Program-made: the position numbers and the translations under genes
The notes under the pieces: generated by a model
What the model saw: only the letters and a program-made list of their open reading frames with translations
Database searches by the model: none
Told to the model about the DNA's origin: nothing
Part shown: positions 55,272-64,000 of the stretch, in pieces
Layout of the letters: each line of letters begins with the position of its first letter
How positions within the stretch are numbered: the stretch's first letter is position 1
Origin: Bordetella genomosp. 12
Lineage (GTDB): Bacteria > Pseudomonadota > Gammaproteobacteria > Burkholderiales > Burkholderiaceae_B
Length of the DNA stretch: 64,000 nucleotides
Reading direction: 5' to 3'
Assembly (NCBI RefSeq): GCF_002261355.1
Contig: NZ_NEVU01000002.1
Coordinates: forward strand, 186,001-250,000

Positions 55272-55937
55272 TCAATCGTTGGAAGCGCGTGCCGAGGCCA
55301 GCAGGCTGCCATCGAGGCGGCGGGCACCGTTAAAGCGCTTGGACCAATAGGCCAGCGTCATGTCTTCGACGCGGACCACGCCGCCGGCGCTGGGCGAATG
55401 GACAAAGCGGTTTTCGCCCATATAAATGCCCACGTGCGAGTAGCGGCGCCCCAGCGTATTGAAAAACACGAGGTCGCCAGGCCGCAATTCCTTGCGGTCG
55501 ATGACCGTTGCCTGGCGGGCGATGTCGGCGGCATTGCGGGGAACTTTCAAGCCCAGCGAACGCTCAACGGAATAGGCGACCAGACCACTGCAATCGAAAC
55601 CGGTCGCCGGGGAGCTGCCGCCGAAGCGATAGCGCACGCCAAGCTGATTGAGGGCCTCAGCCACCAGCGCGCTGTCGCTGGCAAAGGGCGCCTGCACCTG
55701 ACGCTGCCGCTCGCGTTTGAGCTTGTGGGTGACCAGCAGGCCGATCGGGTCATCCGAGGTGGCCACCCATTCGGTTTCGTACGGGTCGATCTCGGAGTCG
55801 TAGGCGGAGGTTTGAGTCCCCTTGGTCGCGCAGCCGGCCATCACCGCCACGCAGAGTGCCGGCGCGAACAAGCGCAGGCCCCGGCGAAGGAGGCGGGAGG
55901 AGGCTTCAGGTAGCGCGAGGAAGGAGTGTCGATGCAT
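55272..55937 (-). CDS. NlpC/P60-family lipoprotein endopeptidase (Spr/MepS-like)
   Basis: 221 residues from ATG 55937. Basic N-terminus, hydrophobic stretch and lipobox AVMAGC (C36). The NlpC/P60 domain has catalytic C116 (GFDCSGLVAYS), H168 (YSHVGIYMG) and H180 (NRFVHSP). Related MepS cuts peptide cross-links for wall growth. Single gene, divergent from prpE. Which of the several NlpC/P60 types it is cannot be fixed. Confidence 0.92.
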   Translation of the reverse strand: MHRHSFLALPEASSRLLRRGLRLFAPALCVAVMAGCATKGTQTSAYDSEIDPYETEWVATSDDPIGLLVTHKLKRERQRQVQAPFASDSALVAEALNQLGVRYRFGGSSPATGFDCSGLVAYSVERSLGLKVPRNAADIARQATVIDRKELRPGDLVFFNTLGRRYSHVGIYMGENRFVHSPSAGGVVRVEDMTLAYWSKRFNGARRLDGSLLASARASND

Positions 55938-56183
55938 GCTCGCCGAGACCGATCCGGCGCCCAACAACGGGGGGCGGAACAGAATTAGAAAAAATTTATC
56001 GGGAGATTCTACCAAACCTATTATTACATCCGGGTGTAAGCATAGGCGAAAAAGGGTCTTTTCTGCCCGGATGCTCTTGGGGGAATCCCCAGGAGAGGCG
56101 GCAAGCCTGGTGCAAGCTTGACCACCGAGAATAAGGTAAGGCAAGTTACCAAAGAGCTACCGAACCATAACAGGAGACAAGGA
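55938..56183. other. Divergent region nlpC/P60-prpE
   Basis: 246 bases with AT-rich stretches (55985-56040) where promoters for both genes must lie. I see no convincing -35/-10 pair or palindrome. The prpE ribosome-binding site (CAGGAGACAAGG) is at 56169-56180. Confidence 0.4.
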
Positions 56184-58073
56184 ATGGATAAAACCCGGGA
56201 TTTCCACTATCGCTCCCTGCATGAGCGCGATGCCTTCTGGCGTGAGCAGGCCCAGCGGATTCACTGGGAAACCCCCTTCGACGAGGTTCTGGATTTCAGC
56301 CGTCCGCCGTTTGCCCGATGGTTCGTCGGCGGGCGCACCAATCTTTGCTACAACGCGGTCGACCGCTGGCTGCCGCAGCAAGCCGACGCGCCTGCCTTGA
56401 TCTGGGTGTCGACCGAAGTGGATCAGGAGCGCACTTACAGCCGGCGCGATCTGTATGACGAAGTCAATGCGGTGGCCGCCATGTTGCGTGAGCAAGGGGT
56501 CGGGCGCGGCGACCGGGTGCTGCTTTACATGCCCATGGTGCCGGAGGCGGTGTTCACCATGCTGGCCTGTGCCCGTCTGGGTGCCATCCATTCGGTGGTG
56601 TTCGGTGGATTTGCCTCGGTCAATCTGGCGCAGCGTATCGACGATGCCCAGCCGAAGGTGGTGGTCTGCACCGATGGCGGTTCGCGCGGCGGCAAAGTCA
56701 TGGCCTACAAGCCCTTGCTCGACAAGGCCTTGTCGCTGGCGCAACACCCGCCCGGGGCGGTGATCGTGCTTGATCGCGGGTTGGCGCCTTGCGAGCGTCA
56801 AGCCGGGCGCGATCTGGATTACGCGCAACTGCGCGCTCGCCACGAGGGCGCCCAGGTCCCCGTGACCTGGCTGGAGTCCTCCGAGCCCAGCTACATTCTC
56901 TATACCTCGGGTACCACCGGACGCCCCAAAGGCGTGCAGCGTGACACCGGCGGTTATGCCGTGGCGCTGGCTTCCTCGATGGAGTATTTGTTCGACGGGC
57001 GGCCGGGGGACACTTTTTTCTGCACCAGCGACATCGGCTGGGTGGTGGGCCACTCTTATATCGTCTATGGCCCATTGATCGGCGGGCAGGCGTCCATTCT
57101 CTACGAGGGCACGCCGGTGCGACCGGACGGCGCCATCCTCTGGCGTCTGGTGGAGCGGTTTGGCGTCAACACCCTGTTTTCGGCACCCACCGCGGTGCGG
57201 GTGCTCAAGCGCCAGGACCCCGCGCTGCTCACGCGCCATGATCTGTCTTCGCTGCGGGCCTTGTATCTGGCAGGCGAACCCCTGGACGAACCCACGGCGC
57301 AATGGATCGCGCAGGGGCTGGGCAAACCGGTGATCGACAACTACTGGCAAACCGAGTCCGGCTGGCCGATTCTGTCCGCCCAGCCCGGCGTCGAACGGGT
57401 TCCCACGCGCTTTGGCAGCCCGTCGTTTCCGGTCTACGGGTTCGATGTGCGTGTGGTGAGCGAATCCACCGGCGAGGATCTGGGTCCCAACGAGAAGGGG
57501 GTGGTCGCCATCGTGCCGCCGCTGCCGCCCGGCGCCTTGTCGACGGTGTGGGGCGATGACGACCGTTTTGTGCAGACGTATTTTTCGTCCATCCCGGGCA
57601 GACAACTGTATTCGACGTTCGATTGGGGGTTGCGCGACGAGGAGGGCTATTGGTTCATCTTGGGGCGAACCGACGACGTCATCAATGTGGCCGGACATCG
57701 TCTCGGCACCCGCGAGATCGAGGAGTCGGTCAATAGTCACGCCGGGGTGGCCGAGTGCGCCGTCGTGGGGGTGGCCGATAGCCTCAAAGGCCAGGTCGCT
57801 CTGGCGTTCGTGGTGCTCAAGCGACCCGAGGACGGCGAGGCGCAGGCCGCGGCGCGGAGCCTGGAAGGGGATATCATGCGCGTGGTGGAAGATCAGTTGG
57901 GCGCCGTCGCCCGGCCCGCTCGCATCCGTTTTGTCGGCGCGCTGCCCAAAACACGCTCGGGCAAAGTGCTGCGGCGCGCGATCGTGGCGATTTGTGAAGG
58001 CCGTGATCCCGGCGATCTCACCACCATAGAAGACCCCTCATCACTCGAACAGATCAAGGAATCGCTGCAATGA
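56184..58073 (+). CDS. prpE: Propionate--CoA ligase
   Basis: 629 residues from ATG 56184 (E. coli PrpE 628), preceded by GGAGACAAGG; a frame to 56118 has no similarity. Adenylate-forming enzyme: P-loop YTSGTTGRPKGVQR, GRTDDVINVAGHRLG and the acetylatable lysine in TRSGKVLRR. It activates propionate, perhaps from the methylcitrate route. The glcG-like gene overlaps its stop by four bases, followed by an MFS gene; prpBCD are not in the window. The acs paralogue lies close by at 59938. Confidence 0.94.
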   Translation: MDKTRDFHYRSLHERDAFWREQAQRIHWETPFDEVLDFSRPPFARWFVGGRTNLCYNAVDRWLPQQADAPALIWVSTEVDQERTYSRRDLYDEVNAVAAMLREQGVGRGDRVLLYMPMVPEAVFTMLACARLGAIHSVVFGGFASVNLAQRIDDAQPKVVVCTDGGSRGGKVMAYKPLLDKALSLAQHPPGAVIVLDRGLAPCERQAGRDLDYAQLRARHEGAQVPVTWLESSEPSYILYTSGTTGRPKGVQRDTGGYAVALASSMEYLFDGRPGDTFFCTSDIGWVVGHSYIVYGPLIGGQASILYEGTPVRPDGAILWRLVERFGVNTLFSAPTAVRVLKRQDPALLTRHDLSSLRALYLAGEPLDEPTAQWIAQGLGKPVIDNYWQTESGWPILSAQPGVERVPTRFGSPSFPVYGFDVRVVSESTGEDLGPNEKGVVAIVPPLPPGALSTVWGDDDRFVQTYFSSIPGRQLYSTFDWGLRDEEGYWFILGRTDDVINVAGHRLGTREIEESVNSHAGVAECAVVGVADSLKGQVALAFVVLKRPEDGEAQAAARSLEGDIMRVVEDQLGAVARPARIRFVGALPKTRSGKVLRRAIVAICEGRDPGDLTTIEDPSSLEQIKESLQ

Positions 58074-58477
58074 AATCCAAACCGGTGCTGGCTGCGGAAG
58101 ACGTCAAGAAGATCCTCGCTGCGGCCGAGGCGCATGCGCTGGCTCATCAATGGGCCGTGTCCATTGCTGTCGTCGACGACGGGGGGCATCTGCTGGGCAT
58201 GTTGCGCGGCGACGGTGCTGCGCCCATCTCCGCGCACATCGCGCCGGCCAAGGCCCGCACCGCGGCGCTGGGACGGCGTGAGTCGCGTGTCTACGAAGAG
58301 ATCATCAACAACGGTCGCTATTCCTTCCTGTCCGCACCGGAAATCGAAGGCATGCTGGAAGGCGGCGTGCCGGTGGTAGCCGAGGGTGAGGTGGTGGGCG
58401 CCGTCGGGGTCTCGGGCGTGAAGTCCAGCGAGGACGCCGAGATTGCCCGCGCCGGCATTGCCGCGCTGGGTCTGTGA
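58070..58477 (+). CDS. GlcG/HbpS-family protein
   Basis: 135 residues: KILAAAEAHALAHQWAVSIAVVDDGGHLLGMLR and a C-terminal VGVSGVKSSEDAEIARAG are diagnostic for the GlcG/HbpS/PduO-C fold. Members bind haem or cobalamin or have unknown roles in glycolate clusters. The ATG overlaps the prpE stop (ATGA) and its own stop overlaps the next GTG, so all three are translated together. Confidence 0.9.
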   Translation: MKSKPVLAAEDVKKILAAAEAHALAHQWAVSIAVVDDGGHLLGMLRGDGAAPISAHIAPAKARTAALGRRESRVYEEIINNGRYSFLSAPEIEGMLEGGVPVVAEGEVVGAVGVSGVKSSEDAEIARAGIAALGL

Positions 58478-59787
58478 GTCTGTCCGCAGCAGACGGCGCC
58501 GCGCAAGCGCGGCGCTTGCTGAACCCCGGCGTGCGCCGGCGCGAAGTCTGGGCCTGGGCCATGTACGACTTCGCCAACTCCGGCTACACCACGGTCATCC
58601 TGACCACGGTTTTCAGCACGTATTTCGTTGCCGTCGTGGGCCAGCGTGCCCATTGGGCAACCCTGGCCTGGACGGCGGCGCTGTCGCTGTCCTATCTGGC
58701 CATCATGCTGACCATGCCGACCTTGGGCGCGCGTGCCGACGCGCAGGCCGGTAAGCGGCGGCTGCTTTACACCAGCACGGTGGGCTGTGTGCTGGCCACC
58801 CTGGTGCTCACCCGCGTGGGGCCGGGCGATGTCTGGCTGGCGCTGGCGGCCGTCGCGGTGTCGAATTACTGTTATTGCATCGGCGAGTCGGTCGTGGCGG
58901 CCTTTCTGCCCGAGCTGGCGCGGCCGCAGGCGCTGGGGCGGGTTTCCGGCTGGGGCTGGAGTTTCGGTTATTGCGGCGGCATGTTGACGCTGGGCTTATG
59001 CCTGGCGGTGGTGACGCACGGTGAGGCGATCGGGCAAAGTGCGCAACAGTACGTGCCCTGGGTGATCCTGGTGACCTGCGTGGTCTTCGCCCTGGCCGCC
59101 TTGCCGTCGTTTTTCCTGCTGCGCGAGCGGGCCCGGCCGCACGCCATGACGCTCGCGGCACCTGACATGTTGCGGCGGCTGGCGCGGGCCTGGCGCGAGA
59201 CGGGCGAGCACTTTCCGGAGTTTCGCCGGCTGCTGATCTGCGGCGCCTGCTATCAGGCCGGCATCGCGGTGGTGATCACCCTGGCGGCCATCTATGCCGA
59301 ACAGGTGATGGGTTTTTCCATGCCTCAGATCATGCTGCTGGTCTTTACGGTCAATATCGCGGCGGCGGTCGGTGCCTTCAGTTTTGGCTATGTCCAGGAT
59401 CGCATCGGGCACAAGCGGGCGCTGGGTCTGACGCTGGTGGGCTGGATCATCATGGTGCTGGTGGCCTATGCCGCCACGACGGTGCCGGTCTTCTGGGTGG
59501 CGGCCACGCTCGCTGGCCTGTGCATGGGTACCAGCCAGAGCGCCGGGCGCGCCATGACGGGCGCGCTGGCGCCTGCCGGACGCCTGGCCGAGTTCTTCGC
59601 GCTGTGGACCTTCGCCGTGCAGCTGGCTGCGGTGATCGGTCCCCTGACTTATGGGATAGTCACCTGGCTGACGGCGGGCAATCACCGCCTGGCGATTCTG
59701 GTGACGGGCCTGTTCTTCGTCGGCGGCCTGCTCTTGCTGGCCCGCGTGGACCTGGAACGCGGCATTGCCCGCAGCCAGTCGGCCTGA
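58474..59787 (+). CDS. MFS transporter, UMF1/Atg22-like
   Basis: 437 residues starting with GTG 58474, overlapping the previous stop. About 12 hydrophobic segments; the N-terminal region EVWAWAMYDFANSGYTTVI is the hallmark of the UMF1 family (Atg22-like). The substrate is unknown. From its place in the prpE operon, uptake or export of a short-chain acid is possible, but this is guesswork. Confidence 0.88.
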   Translation: MSLSAADGAAQARRLLNPGVRRREVWAWAMYDFANSGYTTVILTTVFSTYFVAVVGQRAHWATLAWTAALSLSYLAIMLTMPTLGARADAQAGKRRLLYTSTVGCVLATLVLTRVGPGDVWLALAAVAVSNYCYCIGESVVAAFLPELARPQALGRVSGWGWSFGYCGGMLTLGLCLAVVTHGEAIGQSAQQYVPWVILVTCVVFALAALPSFFLLRERARPHAMTLAAPDMLRRLARAWRETGEHFPEFRRLLICGACYQAGIAVVITLAAIYAEQVMGFSMPQIMLLVFTVNIAAAVGAFSFGYVQDRIGHKRALGLTLVGWIIMVLVAYAATTVPVFWVAATLAGLCMGTSQSAGRAMTGALAPAGRLAEFFALWTFAVQLAAVIGPLTYGIVTWLTAGNHRLAILVTGLFFVGGLLLLARVDLERGIARSQSA

Positions 59788-59937
59788 GGCGGGCTGCTAT
59801 TCTTATGTTCTGGCCACCATGCACAGCGCCGCGCGATCCGGGTTATCCGCCTTTCGTAAGGTGCTCGTAAGAGCATGGCGATACGGTTGCGAGTCGGCAA
59901 AACGGCAGCACCATAATCACGAATCGGAGACAAAACC

Positions 59938-61917
59938 ATGTCGAACGCCATCCAATCCGTTTTGGTGGAAACCCGCGTGTTTCCTCCCCCCGAGCGCGCC
60001 GTTGAGGGCGCGACGATTTCAGGCATGGATGCCTACCGTGCCCTGGCCGAGGAGGCCGAGCGCGACCCCGATGGTTTCTGGGCGCGTCATGCGCGCGAGA
60101 ACCTCCAGTGGACCAAACCCTTTACCGAAGTGCTCGACGAGAGCCAGGCGCCGTTTTATCGCTGGTTTGGCGATGGCGAACTCAATGTCTCGGCCAACTG
60201 CCTCGACGTTCATCTGACCAACGGCAATGCCGACAAGACGGCCATCATCTTCGAGTCGGATGACGGCAAGGTGGAGAAGGTCAGCTACCGCGAGTTGCTG
60301 GCGCGGGTTTGCCGTTTTGCCAACGGCTTGAAGGAGTTGGGCTACAAGAAGGGCGACCGCGCCATCATCTACATGCCCATGTCGGTCGAGGCCGTGGTGG
60401 CCATGCAGGCCTGCGCCCGCCTGGGCGTGACCCATTCGGTGGTGTTTGGCGGTTTTTCGGCCAAGAGTCTGCAGGAACGCATCGTCGATGTGGGCGCGTC
60501 GCTGGTCATCACCGCCGACGAGCAGGTGCGCGGCGGCAAGGTCATTCCGCTCAAGCCCGCGGTCGAGGATGCGATCGCCATGGGCGGCTGCGAAGCCGTC
60601 ACCAAGGTCATCGTCTACCGCCGTACCGGCGGCAAGGTCGCCTGGACGGAAGGCCGTGATCTGTGGATGCACGACGTGCAGGCCGGTCAGGCCGATACCT
60701 GCGAACCGGTGCCGGTCAATGCCGAGCATCCTTTGTTCATCCTTTATACCTCCGGCTCGACCGGCAAGCCCAAGGGCGTGCAGCACGCTTCTGCCGGCTA
60801 TCTGCTGTGGGCATTGTTGACGGTCAAATGGACCTTCGATGCGCGCGCCGACGACGTCTACTGGTGCACGGCGGACGTGGGCTGGATTACCGGGCATACC
60901 TATATCAGCTACGGTCCTCTGGCTGCCGGCCTGACCCAGGTTGTCTTCGAAGGCGTGCCGACATTTCCCAATGCCGGCCGCTTCTGGGACATGGTGGCAC
61001 GCCACAAGGTCAGCGTTTTCTATACGGCGCCGACGGCCATCCGGTCGCTCATCAAGGCTGCCGAGGCCGCGCCGCAGACCCATCCGCGCAACTTTGATCT
61101 CGACAGCCTGCGCATCATCGGCACGGTGGGCGAGCCCATCAATCCCGAAGCCTGGATCTGGTATCACAAGAATGTGGGGCGCGAGCGTTGCCCCATCGTG
61201 GACACCTGGTGGCAGACCGAAACCGGCGGCCACATGATCACGCCGCTGCCGGGCGCCACGCCGCTCAAGCCGGGCTCGTGCACCTTGCCGCTACCGGGGA
61301 TCGCCGCGGCAATCGTGGACGAGACGGGCGGGGATGTCGAGCCGGGCAATGGCGGGTTTCTGGTCATCAAGCGTCCGTGGCCGGCCATGATCCGCACGAT
61401 CTGGGGTGACCCGGAGCGCTTCAAGAAAAGCTATTTCCCGTCCGAACTGCGCGGCTATTACCTCGCCGGCGATGGCGCGCAGCGCGATGCCGATGGCTAT
61501 TTCTGGATCATGGGCCGTATCGACGATGTGCTCAACGTGTCGGGTCACCGGCTAGGCACGATGGAGGTCGAGTCGGCGCTGGTGGCGCATGAATTGGTGG
61601 CCGAGGCCGCCGTGGTGGGCCGGCCCGACGACACGACGGGCGAAGCCGTGGTGGCCTTCGTGGTGCTCAAGAGCGCTCGTCCCGAGGGCGATGAGGCCCA
61701 GGCCATCGCCAAGCAGCTGCGCGACTGGGTCGCGCGCGAGATCGGCCCCATTGCCAAGCCCAAGGACATCCGTTTTGGCGACAACCTGCCCAAAACGCGT
61801 TCGGGCAAGATCATGCGCCGCCTGTTGCGCGTGGTCGCGAAGGGGGAGGAGGTCACGCAAGATGTGTCCACGCTGGAAAATCCTGCCATCCTGGAGCAAC
61901 TGTCCAAGCCTTTGTAA
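59938..61917 (+). CDS. acs: Acetate--CoA ligase
   Basis: 659 residues (E. coli Acs 652). P-loop [30 protein letters not shown] and the regulatory lysine in [12 protein letters not shown] are intact, so acetylation control is possible. It converts acetate to acetyl-CoA. It starts 150 bases after the MFS gene with GGAGACAAAACC as ribosome-binding site, and has its own terminator. Confidence 0.97.
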   Translation: MSNAIQSVLVETRVFPPPERAVEGATISGMDAYRALAEEAERDPDGFWARHARENLQWTKPFTEVLDESQAPFYRWFGDGELNVSANCLDVHLTNGNADKTAIIFESDDGKVEKVSYRELLARVCRFANGLKELGYKKGDRAIIYMPMSVEAVVAMQACARLGVTHSVVFGGFSAKSLQERIVDVGASLVITADEQVRGGKVIPLKPAVEDAIAMGGCEAVTKVIVYRRTGGKVAWTEGRDLWMHDVQAGQADTCEPVPVNAEHPLFILYTSGSTGKPKGVQHASAGYLLWALLTVKWTFDARADDVYWCTADVGWITGHTYISYGPLAAGLTQVVFEGVPTFPNAGRFWDMVARHKVSVFYTAPTAIRSLIKAAEAAPQTHPRNFDLDSLRIIGTVGEPINPEAWIWYHKNVGRERCPIVDTWWQTETGGHMITPLPGATPLKPGSCTLPLPGIAAAIVDETGGDVEPGNGGFLVIKRPWPAMIRTIWGDPERFKKSYFPSELRGYYLAGDGAQRDADGYFWIMGRIDDVLNVSGHRLGTMEVESALVAHELVAEAAVVGRPDDTTGEAVVAFVVLKSARPEGDEAQAIAKQLRDWVAREIGPIAKPKDIRFGDNLPKTRSGKIMRRLLRVVAKGEEVTQDVSTLENPAILEQLSKPL

Positions 61918-61950
61918 GCTGGCGGACAAGTTCCAGAGAGCATAATGAAA

Positions 61951-61979
61951 GCCTGCGCCGCGTGCGCAGGCTTTTTTTT
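61951..61979 (+). terminator. Terminator after acs
   Basis: Stem GCCTGCGC/GCGCAGGC with a five-base loop followed by eight T residues, 33 bases after the acs stop. Confidence 0.9.
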
Positions 61980-62013
61980 GTCCATACGTTTTGTCTGTCA
62001 GAGGGAGTACGCA

Positions 62014-62898
62014 GTGAGTCGCAGCAGTTTCGACCGCTCAGGCCTGGGCCTGATGCTAGCCACGGTGTTGGTGTGGGCGGGAAGCTGGATCGCGATGAAG
62101 CTGGTGGTGCCCTATATTGGTCCGTATGATTTCGTGGTGGTGCGCTATCTGAGCGGCGCGCTGGTGTTGTTCGTCGGTGCGGCGCTGACGGCGCGGCCGC
62201 TGGCCATGCCGCCCTGGCGGCTGACGGTGCTGGTCGGTTTGCTGCAGACCGCGGGCTTTCAGGGCTTTGTGCAGACCGCGCTGGTGACCGGCGGCGTGGG
62301 CAAGGTGGCATTGATGGCCTACACCATGCCTTTCTGGGTGATCCTGCTGGCCTGGCTGATTCTCAACGAGCGGCCCACTCGCATGCACTGGGCCGGTATC
62401 GCCCTGGCGGCTTGCGGTCTGGTGTGCTTCGCGCAACCGTGGAACGGTATGGGCCGTGATGTCCTGCCCATGGCCTTGGGGGTGGGCAGCGGGCTGTGCT
62501 GGGGGATAGGCACCGTGCTGTCCAAACGCATGTTCGACCGGCATGCTCCTGACGTCGTGACGTTCACGGCCTGGCAGATGCTCATCGGTGCGCTGGTGAT
62601 GACGCCGGTGGCCTTGATGGTGCCGCAGATCGAAGCGGTGTGGGGCTGGCAGTTGATGACCGGAATGGCCTATATCATTCTGGTGGCCACGGCCTTGGCC
62701 TGGGTGATGTGGCTGCTGGTGGTCAGGCGAGTGCCGGCGTCGATCGCCGGGCTATCCGCCCTGGGCGTGCCGGTGGTCGCGGTACTGCTGGCCTGGTTGA
62801 TTTTGCACGAGCGCCCGACCCTGAATGATCTGGCGGGCATGTTGTTCATTATGGCCGGCATTGCCGTGGTGAGCCGTGCGCGGCCACGCAAAGCCTGA
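62014..62898 (+). CDS. EamA/DMT-family transporter
   Basis: 294 residues starting with GTG 62014, with GAGGGAG at 62001-62007; the longer frame from 61945 runs through the acs terminator. Ten hydrophobic segments in two EamA repeats (about 8-130 and 145-285); the second includes VPVVAVLLAWLILHERP. Such proteins export amino acids or metabolites; the substrate is unknown. The threonine aldolase gene follows 18 bases later and is likely co-transcribed. Confidence 0.92.
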   Translation: MSRSSFDRSGLGLMLATVLVWAGSWIAMKLVVPYIGPYDFVVVRYLSGALVLFVGAALTARPLAMPPWRLTVLVGLLQTAGFQGFVQTALVTGGVGKVALMAYTMPFWVILLAWLILNERPTRMHWAGIALAACGLVCFAQPWNGMGRDVLPMALGVGSGLCWGIGTVLSKRMFDRHAPDVVTFTAWQMLIGALVMTPVALMVPQIEAVWGWQLMTGMAYIILVATALAWVMWLLVVRRVPASIAGLSALGVPVVAVLLAWLILHERPTLNDLAGMLFIMAGIAVVSRARPRKA

Positions 62899-62916
62899 GA
62901 CGAAACTGGAACCAAG

Positions 62917-63930
62917 ATGATCGATTTTCGCAGCGATACCGTGACGCGCCCCTCGGCCGCCATGTTGCAGGCCATGACGGGCGCGCCCGTGGGCGACGAT
63001 GTGATGGGTGATGACCCTAGCGTCATTGCCCTGCAGCAGGCGGTGGCCGCGCGCGCCGGCAAAGAGGCGGGCCTGTTCTTTCCCACCGGAACGCAGAGCA
63101 ATCTGGCGGGCATCATGGCCCATTGTGGCCGCGGCGACGAGTATCTGGTGGGGCAACTGGCCCATACCTATAAGTATGAAGGCGGGGGCGCCGCCGTGCT
63201 GGGCAGCATCCAGCCTCAGCCCATCGAGCACGAGGCGGACGGGACGCTGCCCATCGCCAAGCTGGAGGCGGCCGTCAAACCCGTGGGCGACGCGCACTAT
63301 GCGCGCACGCGCCTGCTGGCGCTGGAGAACACCTTTCACGGCAAGGTCATCCCCCAGGCCTATGTCCTGGAAGCCACAGCCTTTGCGCGCAGCCGTGGCC
63401 TGGCCACCCATCTGGATGGCGCGCGCGTCTTCAATGCCAGCGTGGCCAGCGGCCTGTCCCTGAGCGAGTTGTGCCAGCCTTTCGATACGGTGTCGATCTG
63501 TTTTTCCAAGGGCCTGGGAGCGCCGGTGGGGTCGGTGCTGGTCGGCAGCCAGGCGCTGATCGACCAGGCCCGGCGCTGGCGCAAGGTGCTGGGCGGCGGC
63601 ATGCGGCAGTCGGGCGTACTGGCCGCCGCGGCGCATTATGCCCTGGAACACAACGTGGCCCGACTGGCCGACGATCACGACAATGCGCATCGCTTGGGTC
63701 AGGGGCTGGCGGCCCTGCCCGGCGTCCAAGTGCTGGCGCAGAGCACCAATATGGTGTTCGTGAGCTTTGCTCCCGCGCACCGTGCCGCACTGAATCAGGG
63801 CTTGAAAGAGGCCGGTATCTTGATGAGTGCCGTGTATGACGGACCGGTGCGCCTGGTCACCCACCTGGATATCTCCCGCGCGGATATCGATCGCGCGCTG
63901 CAGGTTTTCGCGCGCTTGCTGGGCGCCTGA
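62917..63930 (+). CDS. ltaE: Low-specificity L-threonine aldolase
   Basis: 337 residues. PLP enzyme: DFRSDTVTRPSAAML at the start, the aspartate in THLDGARVFNA and the Schiff-base lysine K198 in SICFSKGLGAPVGS. It splits threonine into glycine and acetaldehyde. The EamA transporter upstream may be linked by an amino-acid substrate, but this is inference. Confidence 0.96.
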   Translation: MIDFRSDTVTRPSAAMLQAMTGAPVGDDVMGDDPSVIALQQAVAARAGKEAGLFFPTGTQSNLAGIMAHCGRGDEYLVGQLAHTYKYEGGGAAVLGSIQPQPIEHEADGTLPIAKLEAAVKPVGDAHYARTRLLALENTFHGKVIPQAYVLEATAFARSRGLATHLDGARVFNASVASGLSLSELCQPFDTVSICFSKGLGAPVGSVLVGSQALIDQARRWRKVLGGGMRQSGVLAAAAHYALEHNVARLADDHDNAHRLGQGLAALPGVQVLAQSTNMVFVSFAPAHRAALNQGLKEAGILMSAVYDGPVRLVTHLDISRADIDRALQVFARLLGA

Positions 63931-63949
63931 AGGCAGGGCTGCGGCGGTG

Positions 63950-64000
63950 TCACTCGCCGCCGCCCTCGATCAAGGCCTGGTAACCGCTGAGCGAATCCGG
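63950..64000 (-). CDS. C-terminal end of a minus-strand gene (partial)
   Basis: The minus strand reads in frame from the right edge to a TGA at 63950-63952, giving the last 16 residues PDSLSGYQALIEGGGE. It is convergent with ltaE, 19 bases away, which fits a gene end. Too short to identify; not certain to be coding. Confidence 0.35.
   Translation of the reverse strand, partial: PDSLSGYQALIEGGGE

Noticed and set aside
59788-59937. Sigma-54 type promoter before acs
   Set aside because: A TGGC...GC pair was seen but the spacing does not match the -24/-12 rule.
61945-62013. Longer N-terminus of the EamA transporter
   Set aside because: It passes through the acs terminator; GTG 62014 has a ribosome-binding site.
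1-64000. Prophage, insertion sequence, CRISPR array, tRNA or rRNA
   Set aside because: No integrase or transposase motifs, no regularly spaced repeats and no recognisable tRNA or rRNA segments were found on reading the window.

Overview
The window looks like a chromosomal segment of a GC-rich betaproteobacterium of the Alcaligenaceae, most probably Bordetella or a close relative such as Achromobacter. The evidence is gene order and protein sequence: nth beside an orphan rnfB, the yceD-rpmF-plsX-fabHDG-acpP-fabF run leading straight into rpoE-rseA-rseB-degP-lepA-lepB-rnc-era-recO, a PagL-type lipid A deacylase, and a CysB regulator. This is inference from families; no database search was run. 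I see no rRNA, tRNA, CRISPR array, insertion sequence, prophage or integrase, so most of the window is ordinary core genome with accessory metabolic genes between.

Layout. 1-2218: minus-strand branched-chain amino-acid-type ABC genes (livG, livF, substrate-binding protein cut by the left edge). 2433-6305: minus-strand nth, orphan rnfB, phaZ, then fdxA-fpr. 6465-9417: pncB, ridA-like, flavodoxin-like protein, mtfA. 9614-14509: relA, an MHS-family transporter, argE. 14649-17616: trpB-trpA-accD. 17826-18371: pagL. 18618-23901: rne with a long, highly structured leader, then divergent rluC and a HAD phosphatase. 24021-27687: msrPQ convergent with a maf, TP-methylase and amiD operon.

28184-43958 is one long plus-strand run covering DUF177/L32, fatty acid synthesis, the envelope-stress sigma factor with its anti-sigma proteins and DegP, then LepA, signal peptidase, RNase III, Era and a shortened RecO. 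It ends at a frameshifted diguanylate cyclase (43975-45146, minus). 45364-48404 is minus strand: Bax-inhibitor-1 protein, a small unknown, holC and pepA. LptF follows at 48459, with no lptG beside it. 49580-53436 is a LysR regulator divergent from an orphan periplasmic binding protein and methylmalonate-semialdehyde dehydrogenase. cysB sits behind a large AT-rich palindrome, and then comes a Fur-box-preceded DUF2325 gene. 55272-63930 holds an NlpC/P60 lipoprotein, prpE-glcG-MFS, acs, an EamA transporter and a threonine aldolase. A minus-strand gene end touches the right edge.

No clearly new multi-gene system is visible. The observations most worth checking are the iron-box DUF2325 gene, the cysB palindrome, the missing lptG, the shortened RecO, the frameshifted GGDEF protein, a possibly leaderless lepA, the hairpin series in the rne leader and the Glu-to-Asp change at the presumed third active-site residue of PagL.
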